Below, piece after piece: positions 30,901 to 37,796 of a DNA stretch of 37,796 bases (its first letter is position 1; each line of letters starts with the position of its first letter). The DNA is from Vicinamibacterales bacterium (GTDB lineage Bacteria; Acidobacteriota; Vicinamibacteria; Vicinamibacterales; JAKQTR01): positions 1 to 37,796 of the forward strand of contig JALOKU010000038.1 in assembly GCA_025456345.1 (NCBI GenBank). The letters are read 5' to 3'. The notes below the pieces were generated by a model. The model did not search any database. It was not told the origin of the DNA and saw only the letters and a list, made by a program, of their open reading frames with translations. Both the position numbers and the translations under genes were made by a program.

Positions 30901-30978
30901 CGCGACGGCCGCTTCATCGTGTTCCTTCGCCAAGACCCGTCCGATCGGAAGGTCATGCTCGTTGAGAACTTCAGATGA
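27961..30978 (+). CDS. Membrane Ser/Thr protein kinase with PD40/TolB-like propeller
   Basis: A 1005-residue protein starting at a GTG overlapping the sigma factor stop. A short N-terminal region (FRDAKRIYGAALDHEPAAR) is typical for kinases that follow TIGR02999 sigma factors. The Hanks-type kinase domain (about 88-360) has IGEGGMGVVYQA, Lys in VALKIL, HRDIKPANIM, DFGLAK and MSPEQ, so it looks active. A single membrane helix follows (about 380-405). The outside part is a beta-propeller of PD40/TolB-type repeats with WSPDGR-like motifs. The propeller probably senses a ligand or the cell surface and the kinase signals inside, most likely to the sigma factor. It overlaps the phosphatase gene by 4 bp. 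Confidence 0.95.
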   Translation: MKGGRFRDAKRIYGAALDHEPAARAAYVREACGGDDELRKDVERLLSSREEAQAFFEDGLFDPLALPAAAPEKAAEGVVDFTGRTLSHYSVMAKIGEGGMGVVYQAHDDRLDRSVALKILPPDMVADPERRRRFIQEARAASALNHPNIITIHDIDTADGVTFIVMEHVKGKTLDELIRRRPLRLSDTLKHGVQIADALSAAHGAGLIHRDIKPANIMVTDSGLVKLLDFGLAKLNPASGHAAMPAARSTGRTEDGLILGTVAYMSPEQAQGLDVDARSDIFSLGAVLYEMTTGRRAFSGDTNASTLAAIVGQEPEPVRRLAAETPRALERIVCRCLEKDRERRFQQVGQLKAALEGIAGDSGSGAAAAPATIRSSRLRRRLAWALGAVVLAAAFALTAWWTVLRQPAAGPEPMVSALSMVPGSQVQPALSPDGRQVAFVWNGDIHVQLVGSTVPHQLTSNPAQESGAAWSPDARRIAFLRSAESGTEVVVIPSTGGPELLVLRSSTNCGAVLAKALCGPAWSPDGRFLAVVDRASPRGPDSIFLLDIETREKQRLTSPPPGSQDGLSVFSRDGRSLAFSRRAGWPLSDIYVLRLTAGRLAAADPVRVTHDNSFVWGFDWTGDGRSIVFASSRGGVDSLWRVASSGGVPEGLPFGGNDAFWPSISRRGDRLAYSYGRVNLHLWRVAAPGAGRPGDPAASPTRISYSPRWDQQPAVSPSGQRVAWSSTHSGSHQIWVSGSGGEMPMQLTSLAAPGADMPQWSPDGRRIAFRGFSPGPEPDLYVIGAEGGAPQRLTAGAFGLSAPAWSGDGRWLYFSSDRGEGAAVWKVTSTGGPAVQVARAGISPVPSLDGNHVYYGGLDEGVWRSPAGGAGAPMLLAAKGRPPLLESFDGRSVYYKGPDASIWKVAATGGRATAVLRAGRRAAWSVSKTGVYVLDPDGAGGPAIEFAPVEGTRRSIVKLAGDADEYVEPLPGTAVTLAPSRDGRFIVFLRQDPSDRKVMLVENFR

Positions 30979-31937
30979 ACGCGTGGAAGGCCGCACGGAC
31001 AGTTGTGGAGGCAATCGTGGATCAGGCTGATACTCATCTCGACGAGGAATTGCGAAGGGGCGCGCAGTACCTGGCGCACCGTCTGACGCCGACGGCCGGC
31101 ACGATTCCCCGGATACCGGGCATCGACATTCATGGCGTGTCGCTGCCCCTGAATGGCGTGGCGGGCGGCGACCTCCTCACCTATGTGGATTTCCAGGCGC
31201 GCTTCGATCTGGATTCCCGCATCCGGCGCGCGCTCGACGCGGGACAGAAGGACACGGCGCGCGTCCTTCAGAAGCTCAAGCACACCGGCGGCATTCTCGT
31301 CGCCGACGTGGCTGGCCACGACTTCACCGACGCGGCCAGGGCCGCCATGCTCCACCAGGCGTTTCACACCGGCGCGCTCTATGAGATGGATCTGAACGGT
31401 CAGATCACGCTGCGGCTCTTCGAGCAGATCAACACCCGCTTCTGCAAGTCCTCCACGCTGCGCAACCTGGCCGCCGACCCGGACGAGGCCAGCTACATCA
31501 CCCTCATCTACGGAGAGATCTCGAACACGGGCAGGTTCAGCTTCGTGAGCGCCGGTCATCCCCCGCCGCTGGTGTTCTCCCGCGAATTCGACCGGTTCGT
31601 CGACGTGAGCCAGGACCGGCTGGTCAGCTACCCGCCAATCGGCCTGCAGCCGGGCGAACACCACGCCGACGCGAAGCGCTACGAGCGGGCCTTGGGCTAC
31701 AAGAAGCGGTACACCGTCAACAACCTGAACCTGATGGGCCACGGCGACGTGTTGCTGCTCTACACCGACGGCCTCATCGAGCCGCTGTCGGCGTACACCC
31801 AGGATCAGCTGGCGCTGGCGGTGTCGCGAGCGAAGGACGGCAGCGCCCAGACGATCTGCGAGGCGATCGTGCATGATCGCCAGGCCGCGACCCCGCAAAC
31901 CGACGACCTCACGCTCATCGTCATCAAGTACCGGTAG
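30975..31937 (+). CDS. SpoIIE/RsbU-type PP2C phosphatase
   Basis: A 320-residue protein with a PP2C-like SpoIIE phosphatase domain. Metal-binding motifs are GGDLLTYVDF (about 64-73), VADVAGHDFTD (about 109-119), VSAGHPPPLVF, LLLYTDGLIEP (about 260) and the closing TDDLTLIVIK. The usual GGD-YD and DVSGHG sequences are changed to GGD-TY and DVAGHD, but acidic ligands remain. No transmembrane or sensor domain is seen, so it is cytoplasmic. Overlap with the kinase gene (ATGA at 30975-30978) implies co-production. It could reverse the kinase's action on the sigma factor or a partner protein. Confidence 0.92.
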   Translation: MNAWKAARTVVEAIVDQADTHLDEELRRGAQYLAHRLTPTAGTIPRIPGIDIHGVSLPLNGVAGGDLLTYVDFQARFDLDSRIRRALDAGQKDTARVLQKLKHTGGILVADVAGHDFTDAARAAMLHQAFHTGALYEMDLNGQITLRLFEQINTRFCKSSTLRNLAADPDEASYITLIYGEISNTGRFSFVSAGHPPPLVFSREFDRFVDVSQDRLVSYPPIGLQPGEHHADAKRYERALGYKKRYTVNNLNLMGHGDVLLLYTDGLIEPLSAYTQDQLALAVSRAKDGSAQTICEAIVHDRQAATPQTDDLTLIVIKYR

Positions 31938-31967
31938 ACGGTCCGGCTCGAGCGCTCGGGATGGGCG

Positions 31968-32885
31968 TCAGCGCAGGTAGCCGCGCCGGGCCGTGACGCG
32001 GCCGGACCGTCCCTTGATCGTGACCTGCAGCGGGTGCCATCCGCTGGCGTCCACGCGTTGAGGCGTGTAGGTGAGCACGTACCGGCTCCTGAACTCCGCC
32101 ACGATCTTCTCGAACGTGTCCCGGAGCTCGCCACTGCCTTCGGCGGACAGTACGCGGCCACCCGATTCCGCGGCGAGGCGGTCGACGAACGGCTCCTTGA
32201 ACGCCGCGCCTGCGGCATTCTCGAGGCGCGCCTGGACGCCCGACGTGAAATCGGCCAGATACCCCAGCGGCCGCGTGTCCGGACCGCGCAGAGTCACGGC
32301 GTACACCACGGCGTCGTGACGCTGAACGAGCTCGATGACGCGTTCGCCCGGCAGCCAGCTCGCGGTGTCGGCCGCGTCGCTGAAGACCAGCACCAGCGGC
32401 CGTCCCGGACTCGGGTCACGCAGCATCAGGGCCGCGTATGCGGCGTCGTGCAGGGCGGTGGCGCCGCCTGCGTCGACCCGGTCGATCGCGTCTTGAAGCC
32501 GGCGGCGGTCGCTCGTCCAGTCGCAATCAAGGGAGACCGCGCCGTTGAAGCTCATCAGGGCGGACCGATCGCCCGGCAACAGGCGATCGACGACGCCGGA
32601 GGCCGCCTGTTTCAGGTGCGTCAGTGGAGTGCCGCGCACACTCGAGCTGGTGTCGAGCACGAGCATCACGCTGAGCGGCACGTCTTCGAACGACACCGAG
32701 TCGATCTCCTGGACGACGCCGCGGTCGCGCAGTACGAAGTCAGATGCCGTCAACCCGCCGACGGCCCGCTTCCCCTCGGTCACGAGGACGTCCACCCGCA
32801 CGCCATCGACCGCCACCCTGTATACCTGCGGCGCACCGGAGAGCAGCGCCAGAAGGCCGGCGACCACAACGCCGCTCGCGTTCAC
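31968..32885 (-). CDS. Secreted VWA-domain protein, acidobacterial VWFA-related type
   Basis: A 305-residue protein starting at a GTG (32883-32885) that overlaps the TPR gene's stop. A secretion signal (VNASGVVVAGLLALLSGAP) is followed by YRVAVDGVRVDVLVTEGKRAVGGLTASDFVLRDRG, the region before the VWA fold in the TIGR03436 family. The VWA domain starts with the metal-site DTSSS (about 78-82), keeps later Thr/Asp positions (GGATALHDAAY, VFSDAADTASW) and ends near RSRYVLTYTP. Such domains bind proteins through a metal ion. The family is almost limited to Acidobacteriota and its role is unknown. It is co-expressed with the TPR protein and converges on the signalling operon. Confidence 0.9.
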   Translation of the reverse strand: MNASGVVVAGLLALLSGAPQVYRVAVDGVRVDVLVTEGKRAVGGLTASDFVLRDRGVVQEIDSVSFEDVPLSVMLVLDTSSSVRGTPLTHLKQAASGVVDRLLPGDRSALMSFNGAVSLDCDWTSDRRRLQDAIDRVDAGGATALHDAAYAALMLRDPSPGRPLVLVFSDAADTASWLPGERVIELVQRHDAVVYAVTLRGPDTRPLGYLADFTSGVQARLENAAGAAFKEPFVDRLAAESGGRVLSAEGSGELRDTFEKIVAEFRSRYVLTYTPQRVDASGWHPLQVTIKGRSGRVTARRGYLR

Positions 32886-34207
32886 CGGCGCGCCTCCGCT
32901 CGCAGTGCCGCCAGCCGGGCGTCGGCCATCCCCGGCGGCTCGAGGATGTACCACCACAGCGGTTCCTGCACCTTCTCGGACCGCTCGGTGACGAGCGCCA
33001 GAATCAGTCTGCGGGCCTCGTCCAGTCGTCCCGACCGGCGAAGTACGTCGGCGAGGCCGACTCGCGCGGCGTGGGCGCCCGGGGTCCTGTCGACGGCGGC
33101 ACGATAGGCGGCCGCCGCTTCCTCCAGACGGTTCCTGCGATCGTGCACGGCACCCGTGAAGAGGGCGGCAAGACAGGCCATGTCGTTCGACGGTGTTCGT
33201 TCGAGCACGGTCCCCAGGGTGCTCAGCGCTTCGGCGTCCTCGAACCGGAGCGCACGCACGCGGCCCAGGTGCAGCAGCACTTCGTCATTGCCGGGGTCCA
33301 GGTCTGCGGCCTGGCGCAGCCATGATGCGGCATCATTGAGCCATGCCTGGCGGCGATCGGTGACTCGCCTGAGGAAGAGCCGGTCGTCGCTGGAAACCCA
33401 GGAAGTCCTGGTGTCCATCTGTGACAAGGCGTAGATCGTCGCGATGGACTCCGCCAGCACGCCGCTCTCGCCGAGTATCGCGGGATCGTTTTGGAGACGC
33501 GACCGACCGAGTTCGAGGAGCGCTTCCGCCGCGCCCAGGACGGTGCGATCGCGCAGATAGCGGGAAAGCCCGACGTACCATTGCGGCGCCAGAGACGTGA
33601 ATCGATCGGGGGCACATCTGACGCCCAACTGAAGCAAGTCCGCCGCCACCTGGAACTGGACGAACGCCTCGTCGCCATAGGTGTCGCCCGCAGCCTGCAG
33701 AGCCGCGTCGGTATGCAGCATGACCGCGAGCGCGTACCGCCGGGCGTCCCACGGCGCGTACGGATCGATGGCGCGCGTGTTGATCGTGTACAGGGCGCGG
33801 GTGAGGCCAGTCCAGTCTCGGGCCAGGCGGCGCCGGCTCAGGCCGATCACGGCCTCGATGCTGCCCGCGGCATCGCCTCCGGCGTACGCCGCGAGCATCG
33901 CGTGGTAGCGCTCCATGTCAGCGCGGTCGCGGCCCAGCTCTGCCGCCTCTTCCATATCTACCGGCTTGCGCGGGGGCGTGGCGAGGACGGCCGGGTCGCA
34001 AGAGTCCAGTTTCACCAACTTGACCGCAGTCTGGAACTTCCTGCGCGCGGGGGCGGCGCCAGCGTCGCGGAAACCTGGGACCGCTATTGTTGGGGTCGGG
34101 AACCCCGTTGGGTTACGGGGGGGCCCTGCCTGGGACTGCCTGGGCGGGTCGGCGGCGGCGACTGAGACGATCCCGAGAGTGGCGAGCGCAACCGGCAAGT
34201 TCGCCAT
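32882..34207 (-). CDS. Secreted TPR-repeat protein
   Basis: A 441-residue protein with a signal peptide (MANLPVALATLGIVSVAAA). The middle is helical, and the C-terminal third has TPR-like repeats (ASWLRQAADLDPGNDEVLLHLGRVRAL, AAAAYRAAVDRTPGAHAARVGLADVLRRSGRLDEARRLI). TPR proteins work as protein-binding scaffolds. The stop overlaps the start of the VWA gene (GTGA on the minus strand), so the two are translated together and may form one periplasmic complex. No ribosome binding site precedes ATG 34207. The N-terminal half has no family I can name. Confidence 0.82.
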   Translation of the reverse strand: MANLPVALATLGIVSVAAADPPRQSQAGPPRNPTGFPTPTIAVPGFRDAGAAPARRKFQTAVKLVKLDSCDPAVLATPPRKPVDMEEAAELGRDRADMERYHAMLAAYAGGDAAGSIEAVIGLSRRRLARDWTGLTRALYTINTRAIDPYAPWDARRYALAVMLHTDAALQAAGDTYGDEAFVQFQVAADLLQLGVRCAPDRFTSLAPQWYVGLSRYLRDRTVLGAAEALLELGRSRLQNDPAILGESGVLAESIATIYALSQMDTRTSWVSSDDRLFLRRVTDRRQAWLNDAASWLRQAADLDPGNDEVLLHLGRVRALRFEDAEALSTLGTVLERTPSNDMACLAALFTGAVHDRRNRLEEAAAAYRAAVDRTPGAHAARVGLADVLRRSGRLDEARRLILALVTERSEKVQEPLWWYILEPPGMADARLAALRAEARR

Positions 34208-34298
34208 GATAAACAGCGTTCCGGCGCGGCCGCGTCCGGCTGAGCGCGAACGGCGTTTCTGCGGACTCACGGCGGCCGATCGTAACGCGCGCCTGCAG

Positions 34299-34889
34299 TC
34301 AGCGGCAAGGCCCCCTATCACGCCCGTCTCGCAACGACAGTGACGAGGGCGCCGGCCAGTCGCCCGCCGATTCTCGACGCCACCCAGCCCGCCGCGGTAC
34401 ACGCACCGGGCCGAAAGCCCGGGTCACCGGCGCTGGGTTGAAGAGCGCAAACGCGTTGTACAGGCCCCACCGATCCGACCACGGCTTCTTCGTTCCGCTT
34501 GCGACGTCGAGGATCATGCGGAACAGTTCCCAACCGACCTCTTCGACCGTCGCCTCGCCGGTCGCGATGCGCCCCGCGTCGAGATCGATCAGGTCGTGCC
34601 AGCTCGCGGCCAGGTTGCTGCGCGTGGCCATCTTGATCACCGGGGCCGCGGCCAGCCCGTAGGGCGTGCCGCGCCCGGTGGTGAACACCTGCAGCGTCAT
34701 GCCCGAGGCCAGCTGCAGCGTCCCGCAGATGAAGTCGCTCGCAGGCGTCGCCGCGAAGATCAGGCCCTTCGCCGTCGCGCCGGCACGCACCAGGAGATCG
34801 GAGGCGAAACCCACGGCCGGGTTGGCCGTCACGCCGGAAAACGCATCGGAGCCGCCGCACTGGACGCCCACGACGCGATCAGAGGCCGG
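34299..34889 (-). pseudogene. Remnant of a galactarate/altronate dehydratase (garD/uxaA type) lacking 5' part and middle
   Basis: The text starts in the middle of a UxaA/GarD-family dehydratase: [33 protein letters not shown], split here as the family's iron-site region. It then jumps directly to [13 protein letters not shown] and continues to the usual end [16 protein letters not shown]. From memory of the family, over 100 residues are missing between RAGAT and AKGL, and the whole N-terminal half is missing. The frame continues about 37 codons past the natural end. The gene begins inside the 3' end of the aldolase remnant, in another frame. It cannot encode a working dehydratase of this family. 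An assembly error is the main alternative. Confidence 0.75.
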
Positions 34890-35533
34890 GCAGCACTCGC
34901 GGCGGCGCGCTCGAAGACGCGGGCGATCGCCGCCGGCACGTCTTCGTGCCCGGGATTGCCGCGGTGCGCGAACGCGGCCGCGAGGTCCGACGGCCCGACA
35001 CAGAGCCCGTCGACGCCGGGCACGGCCGCGATCTCGTCCACGGCGTCGACCGCCGCGCGGCTCTCGATCTGCACGATGACCGCGATGTTGTCGTTGACGC
35101 GGTCCAGGTAGTGCTCCACCGTTCCATAGCGGCTCGAGCGATGGGCCATCGCCACGCCGCGGGTGCCTTCCGGCGGATAGCGTGTCGAAGCCACCGCGCG
35201 GCGCGCTTCGTCGGCCGACTGCACGTAGGGAAAGAGGAAGTTGTAGAAGCCGATGTCGAGCAACCGCTTCACCACCACGCCGTCGTTCCAGTGCGGGCGC
35301 ACCACGGGCGCCGACGGGCTGTCCTTGAGCGCCATCAATTGCGGGACGAGCGAGAGGGGGTCATTGGGCGCGTGTTCGCTGTCGAGCAGGATCCAGTCGA
35401 AGCCGGCCAGCCCCAGTACCTCGGCCGTAATCGGGCTGCCCAGCTGGCTCCAGCACCCGATGAGCCGCTTTCGCGCAACTACATCCTGACGAAACCCGTT
35501 GGGGAAGGCCGAGTATGGAGTGGCGCCTGTCAT
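34829..35533 (-). pseudogene. 3'-truncated HpcH/HpaI aldolase (garL type)
   Basis: The first about 210 residues are a good HpcH/HpaI class II aldolase: [84 protein letters not shown]. GarL and relatives cut 5-keto-4-deoxyglucarate to pyruvate and tartronate semialdehyde. After FERAAASAA the family sequence stops; about 45 final residues, including the closing G-A-T--AVGSD region, are replaced by out-of-frame dehydratase sequence ending at 34829. The start has AGGAG 9 bases upstream, so it was once well expressed. A single deletion between garL and garD explains both remnants. Confidence 0.75.
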
Positions 35534-35710
35534 CGGCGTGATCTCCTGTTGTGGCGTGGTCCGCCGTCGAACAGAGGTTATCGGGGGGTGGTGCGGCTGC
35601 CAAAGGGAAGGCCGGCTGCCAGCGCTGTCGAACGCGTCACGGTCATCGGCTTCGCGTTCCGGTCCTGATGCCCAGCAGGCAGGCGACGAAGAAGGCCGAC
35701 GGCCAGCCGT

Positions 35711-36607
35711 CTACTTCTTGACCAGCTCCACGCGCCGGTTCTTCGCGCGGCCGTCCTCCGAGCGGTTGTCGGCGACAGGAGCGGACTGGCCGTACCCCTT
35801 GGCCGTCAGCCTGTCGGCCTTGACGCCCCGCTCCGTGAGCGCCGTCATCACGGCCTGGGCGCGGTCCTGGGAGAGTTTCAGGTTCGCTTCAGGCGTGCCG
35901 ACGTTGTCGGTATGACCGGCGACCTCGACCTGGAGATCCGCGGCCGCCTTGAGCGCCGCGGCGGCACTGTCCAGGGTTGCGGCCGAGTCGGGCTTGATCG
36001 TCGACTTGCCGGTGTCGAAGTTGACATAGAGCGTGATGAACCCGTCCTTCGAGAGCTTGTCGACAAGCTCCGTGACGCTGATCTCCTGCTTCATCGCCTC
36101 CCGTTCGGAAATCGTCAGCAGGTAGTTGCCGCCGTCTCCGTCGGCCTGCAGGAACGCCCAGACCTCCTTGGCGCTCTTGACGAACTTCATCGTGAGCCCG
36201 AAGCTGACGCATCCATTCCCCATGTCGGGCATGCGCTCTTCGTCGTAGTGGGCCTTGCACCACCCGGGGTACTGGCCCTCGATGGTGGCGCCGGCCTTCT
36301 TCGCCGCGTTCTCGAAGTTCCGCATGATCTGCAGGCCGCTTGGAGGCGTCGCACCCTCGTTCAGCTCGTACTTGATCCACTGCACCGGTCCTTCGACCTC
36401 GACTGGCTTCGTCAGGCCGTCGTTGTCGGCGGGACCGGTGGGAAACGCCCGCAGATCGAACTGCCGCGCCTGGCATCCCACGATGTGCATGTTGGGAAAG
36501 CGGGTGAACAGCGGGGAGTCCTTGCAGCCCGCTTCATCCTGCTGCGCCAGCGCGGGGCCGGCCGCGAGCAGGCACAGGGTTGCGGCTGCGACGGTGATCG
36601 CCTTCAT
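35711..36607 (-). CDS. OmpA-family outer-membrane/peptidoglycan-binding protein
   Basis: A 298-residue protein with a signal peptide ending ...GPALAQ (about residue 21) and GGAGG before ATG 36607. The N-terminal half (about 25-175) has four or five Cys residues and no family I can name. The C-terminal OmpA domain (about 190-298) has LYVNFDTGKSTIKPDSAATLDSAA, VAGHTDNVG, NLKLSQDRAQAVMTAL, LTAKGYGQSAPVADN and KNRRVEL; the Asp and Arg that bind diaminopimelate are present (HTDN, NRRVE). It probably anchors to peptidoglycan in the periplasm. Divergent from the lipoprotein gene at 36798. Confidence 0.92.
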   Translation of the reverse strand: MKAITVAAATLCLLAAGPALAQQDEAGCKDSPLFTRFPNMHIVGCQARQFDLRAFPTGPADNDGLTKPVEVEGPVQWIKYELNEGATPPSGLQIMRNFENAAKKAGATIEGQYPGWCKAHYDEERMPDMGNGCVSFGLTMKFVKSAKEVWAFLQADGDGGNYLLTISEREAMKQEISVTELVDKLSKDGFITLYVNFDTGKSTIKPDSAATLDSAAAALKAAADLQVEVAGHTDNVGTPEANLKLSQDRAQAVMTALTERGVKADRLTAKGYGQSAPVADNRSEDGRAKNRRVELVKK

Positions 36608-36665
36608 GCATGTCCTCCAGGTCATCGTGGCGGGTTCGTGCGGCGGGCCGTGCGCGCCGCCTTCC

Positions 36666-36740
36666 CCTCATGGCGCTATGAGGCTAGTGATCTCGTTCCG
36701 CGGAGTCAAGCTGCCGCGTGGGCTGCCGCGTGGGCTGCCG
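36666..36740. repeat. Palindrome and 12-bp tandem repeats between divergent envelope genes
   Basis: CCTCATGGCGCTATGAGG (36666-36683) is a near-perfect 18-bp palindrome. GCTGCCGCGTGG occurs at 36710-36721 and 36722-36733, with a shortened third copy from 36734. They lie in the 190-bp gap between the OmpA-like and lipoprotein starts, where a shared regulator could bind. The repeats may also be simple slippage. Confidence 0.45.
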
Positions 36741-36797
36741 TGGGCCTGGAAGTTGCAGTGTCGAGGCCAGAGGCCTATCCTCGACGGGAGGTCGCTC

Positions 36798-37745
36798 ATG
36801 AAGCCGCACATCGCGGGTCGCCTGTTGTTCGTCGGCGTCTGTGTCGCGCTGGCCGCAGGCTGGGCCTGCGGCGGGTCGGGCCCCGCCTCCCCGTCACCCT
36901 CCCAGGCCACCACGGCATCCGGATCCTCGACGCCGCCACCCGCGCCGTCGCCCACGCCGGCGCCGCGGACGCTGATTCTGGTCGACCACACGACGGTTTC
37001 GTTGGGCCGGATCCCGGCCGAGTGGATCGAGCAGGCCAAGTCGCAGGTGCACATCGCCTACGGCCACACGTCTCACGGCAGCCAGCTCGTCTCGGGCATG
37101 ACGGGGCTGGTGGCCTTCAGCGGGCCGGCGTACGCCTTCCGCGCCGGCGGCGGGGCCGGAGTGCTGGACCTTCGGGACACGCCGTTTTCCGGCGCGTCCG
37201 ATCTCGGCGCCCCTGATCGCACGGCCTGGGCCGGCGCCACCCGCACCTACCTCCGCACGCAGACGTCGGTGAACGTGGTGCTATGGTCCTGGTGCGGCCA
37301 GGTGAGCAGCGCCACCTCGAGCGACATCGACACCTACCTGGCCAAGATGAGCGAGCTGGAGGCCGAATTCCCGAACGTGCGGTTCGTGTACATGACCGGA
37401 CACCTCGACGGCACGGGCCTGTCGGGCAACCTGCACCTGCGGAACGAGCAGATCCGGCAGTACTGCCGGTCACGTGGCAAGGTGCTGTACGACTTCGCCG
37501 ACATTGAGTCCTACGATCCCGACGGCCGCTACTTCGGCGACCGCCTGCCCAACGACGCGTGCGACTACGACTCGAACGGCGACGGGCGCCGCGACAGCAA
37601 CTGGGCCGTCGAGTGGCAGAACAGCCACATGCGCGGGATCGACTGGTTCGACTGCCCGTCGGCGCACTCGCAGCCGCTCAACGCGAACATGAAGGCCTAC
37701 GCCGCGTGGTGGCTGTTCGCGCGCCTCGCGGGGTGGGGCGGGTAG
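36798..37745 (+). CDS. Uncharacterised lipoprotein with YGHTSHGSQ motif
   Basis: A 315-residue lipoprotein; the start has GGGAGG 6 bases upstream, and the lipobox is AGWAC-G (about residue 24). A Ser/Pro linker (about 28-56) leads to a domain with VHIAYGHTSHGSQLVSGM, VVLWSWCGQVSSATSSDIDTYL, VRFVYMTGHLDG, LHLRNEQIRQYC and KVLYDFADIESYDPDG. The pattern, with alternating strands and Ser, Asp and His positions, is distantly like SGNH-type esterases, but the usual GDS block is missing. CDYDSNGDGRRDSNW resembles a calcium-binding loop. I know no function for this family. Confidence 0.8.
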   Translation: MKPHIAGRLLFVGVCVALAAGWACGGSGPASPSPSQATTASGSSTPPPAPSPTPAPRTLILVDHTTVSLGRIPAEWIEQAKSQVHIAYGHTSHGSQLVSGMTGLVAFSGPAYAFRAGGGAGVLDLRDTPFSGASDLGAPDRTAWAGATRTYLRTQTSVNVVLWSWCGQVSSATSSDIDTYLAKMSELEAEFPNVRFVYMTGHLDGTGLSGNLHLRNEQIRQYCRSRGKVLYDFADIESYDPDGRYFGDRLPNDACDYDSNGDGRRDSNWAVEWQNSHMRGIDWFDCPSAHSQPLNANMKAYAAWWLFARLAGWGG

Positions 37746-37796
37746 GCGAGACCACCCGGCGGCCCGCTCGCGCACGCGGACGCGGGAGCGTGAGGC

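Overview
The window is very GC-rich bacterial chromosomal DNA that most likely comes from the Acidobacteriota, probably a soil lineage near the Vicinamibacteria. Three things point there. A secreted VWA protein matches the acidobacterial VWFA-related type. An ECF-like sigma factor of the TIGR02999 type sits directly before a giant Ser/Thr kinase with a PD40/TolB-like propeller. There are also many secreted hydrolases, lipoproteins and a TonB. The taxon is inferred from gene content. I found no rRNA, tRNA, CRISPR array, transposase or phage gene.

Layout. 1-6300: the 3' end of an unknown gene, an NTF2-like lipoprotein, a secreted PHP-like hydrolase with a 48-bp repeat present three times, an ABC exporter, a TonB protein, a methyltransferase and a DUF4097 protein. 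6313-7384: a remnant that looks like a polygalacturonase, then a vapBC-type toxin-antitoxin pair. 7536-13665: a CocE/NonD hydrolase, a Uma2 nuclease-like protein, a secreted GH31 glycosidase, and a cupin plus NemR-like TetR regulator behind a palindromic operator. 13699-19832: a CAP-domain lipoprotein, a long-chain acyl-CoA synthetase, a secreted phosphodiesterase-like protein, a free-standing Smr protein and a serine beta-lactamase-like lipoprotein. 20134-23630: a translationally coupled pair, tungsten-type aldehyde:ferredoxin oxidoreductase plus a two-domain class II aldolase protein. 23657-26537: an AAA/DUF4143 ATPase, a Tat-exported sugar isomerase-like protein, and an AbrB-Doc toxin-antitoxin pair with a clear promoter and operator.

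26622-34207 is a signalling region. A secreted barrel-like protein lies divergent to a sigma factor, kinase and SpoIIE-type phosphatase whose reading frames overlap by 4 bp. A convergent TPR-VWA pair, also overlapping by 4 bp, follows. 34299-35533 holds fused remnants of a glucarate/galactarate pathway: a 3'-truncated garL-type aldolase joined to a garD/uxaA-type dehydratase that has lost its 5' part and an internal segment. 35711-37745 holds an OmpA-like protein and an uncharacterised lipoprotein.

Two themes recur. Start/stop overlaps of the GTGA or ATGA kind join functional partners five times. Deletion-type gene remnants are also present, and those that can be identified belong to pectin and uronate/aldarate use. 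The most promising places for new biology are the sigma-kinase-phosphatase unit with its repeated leader, the oxidoreductase-aldolase pair, and the small palindromic operators in front of the toxin-antitoxin, Uma2 and TetR genes.
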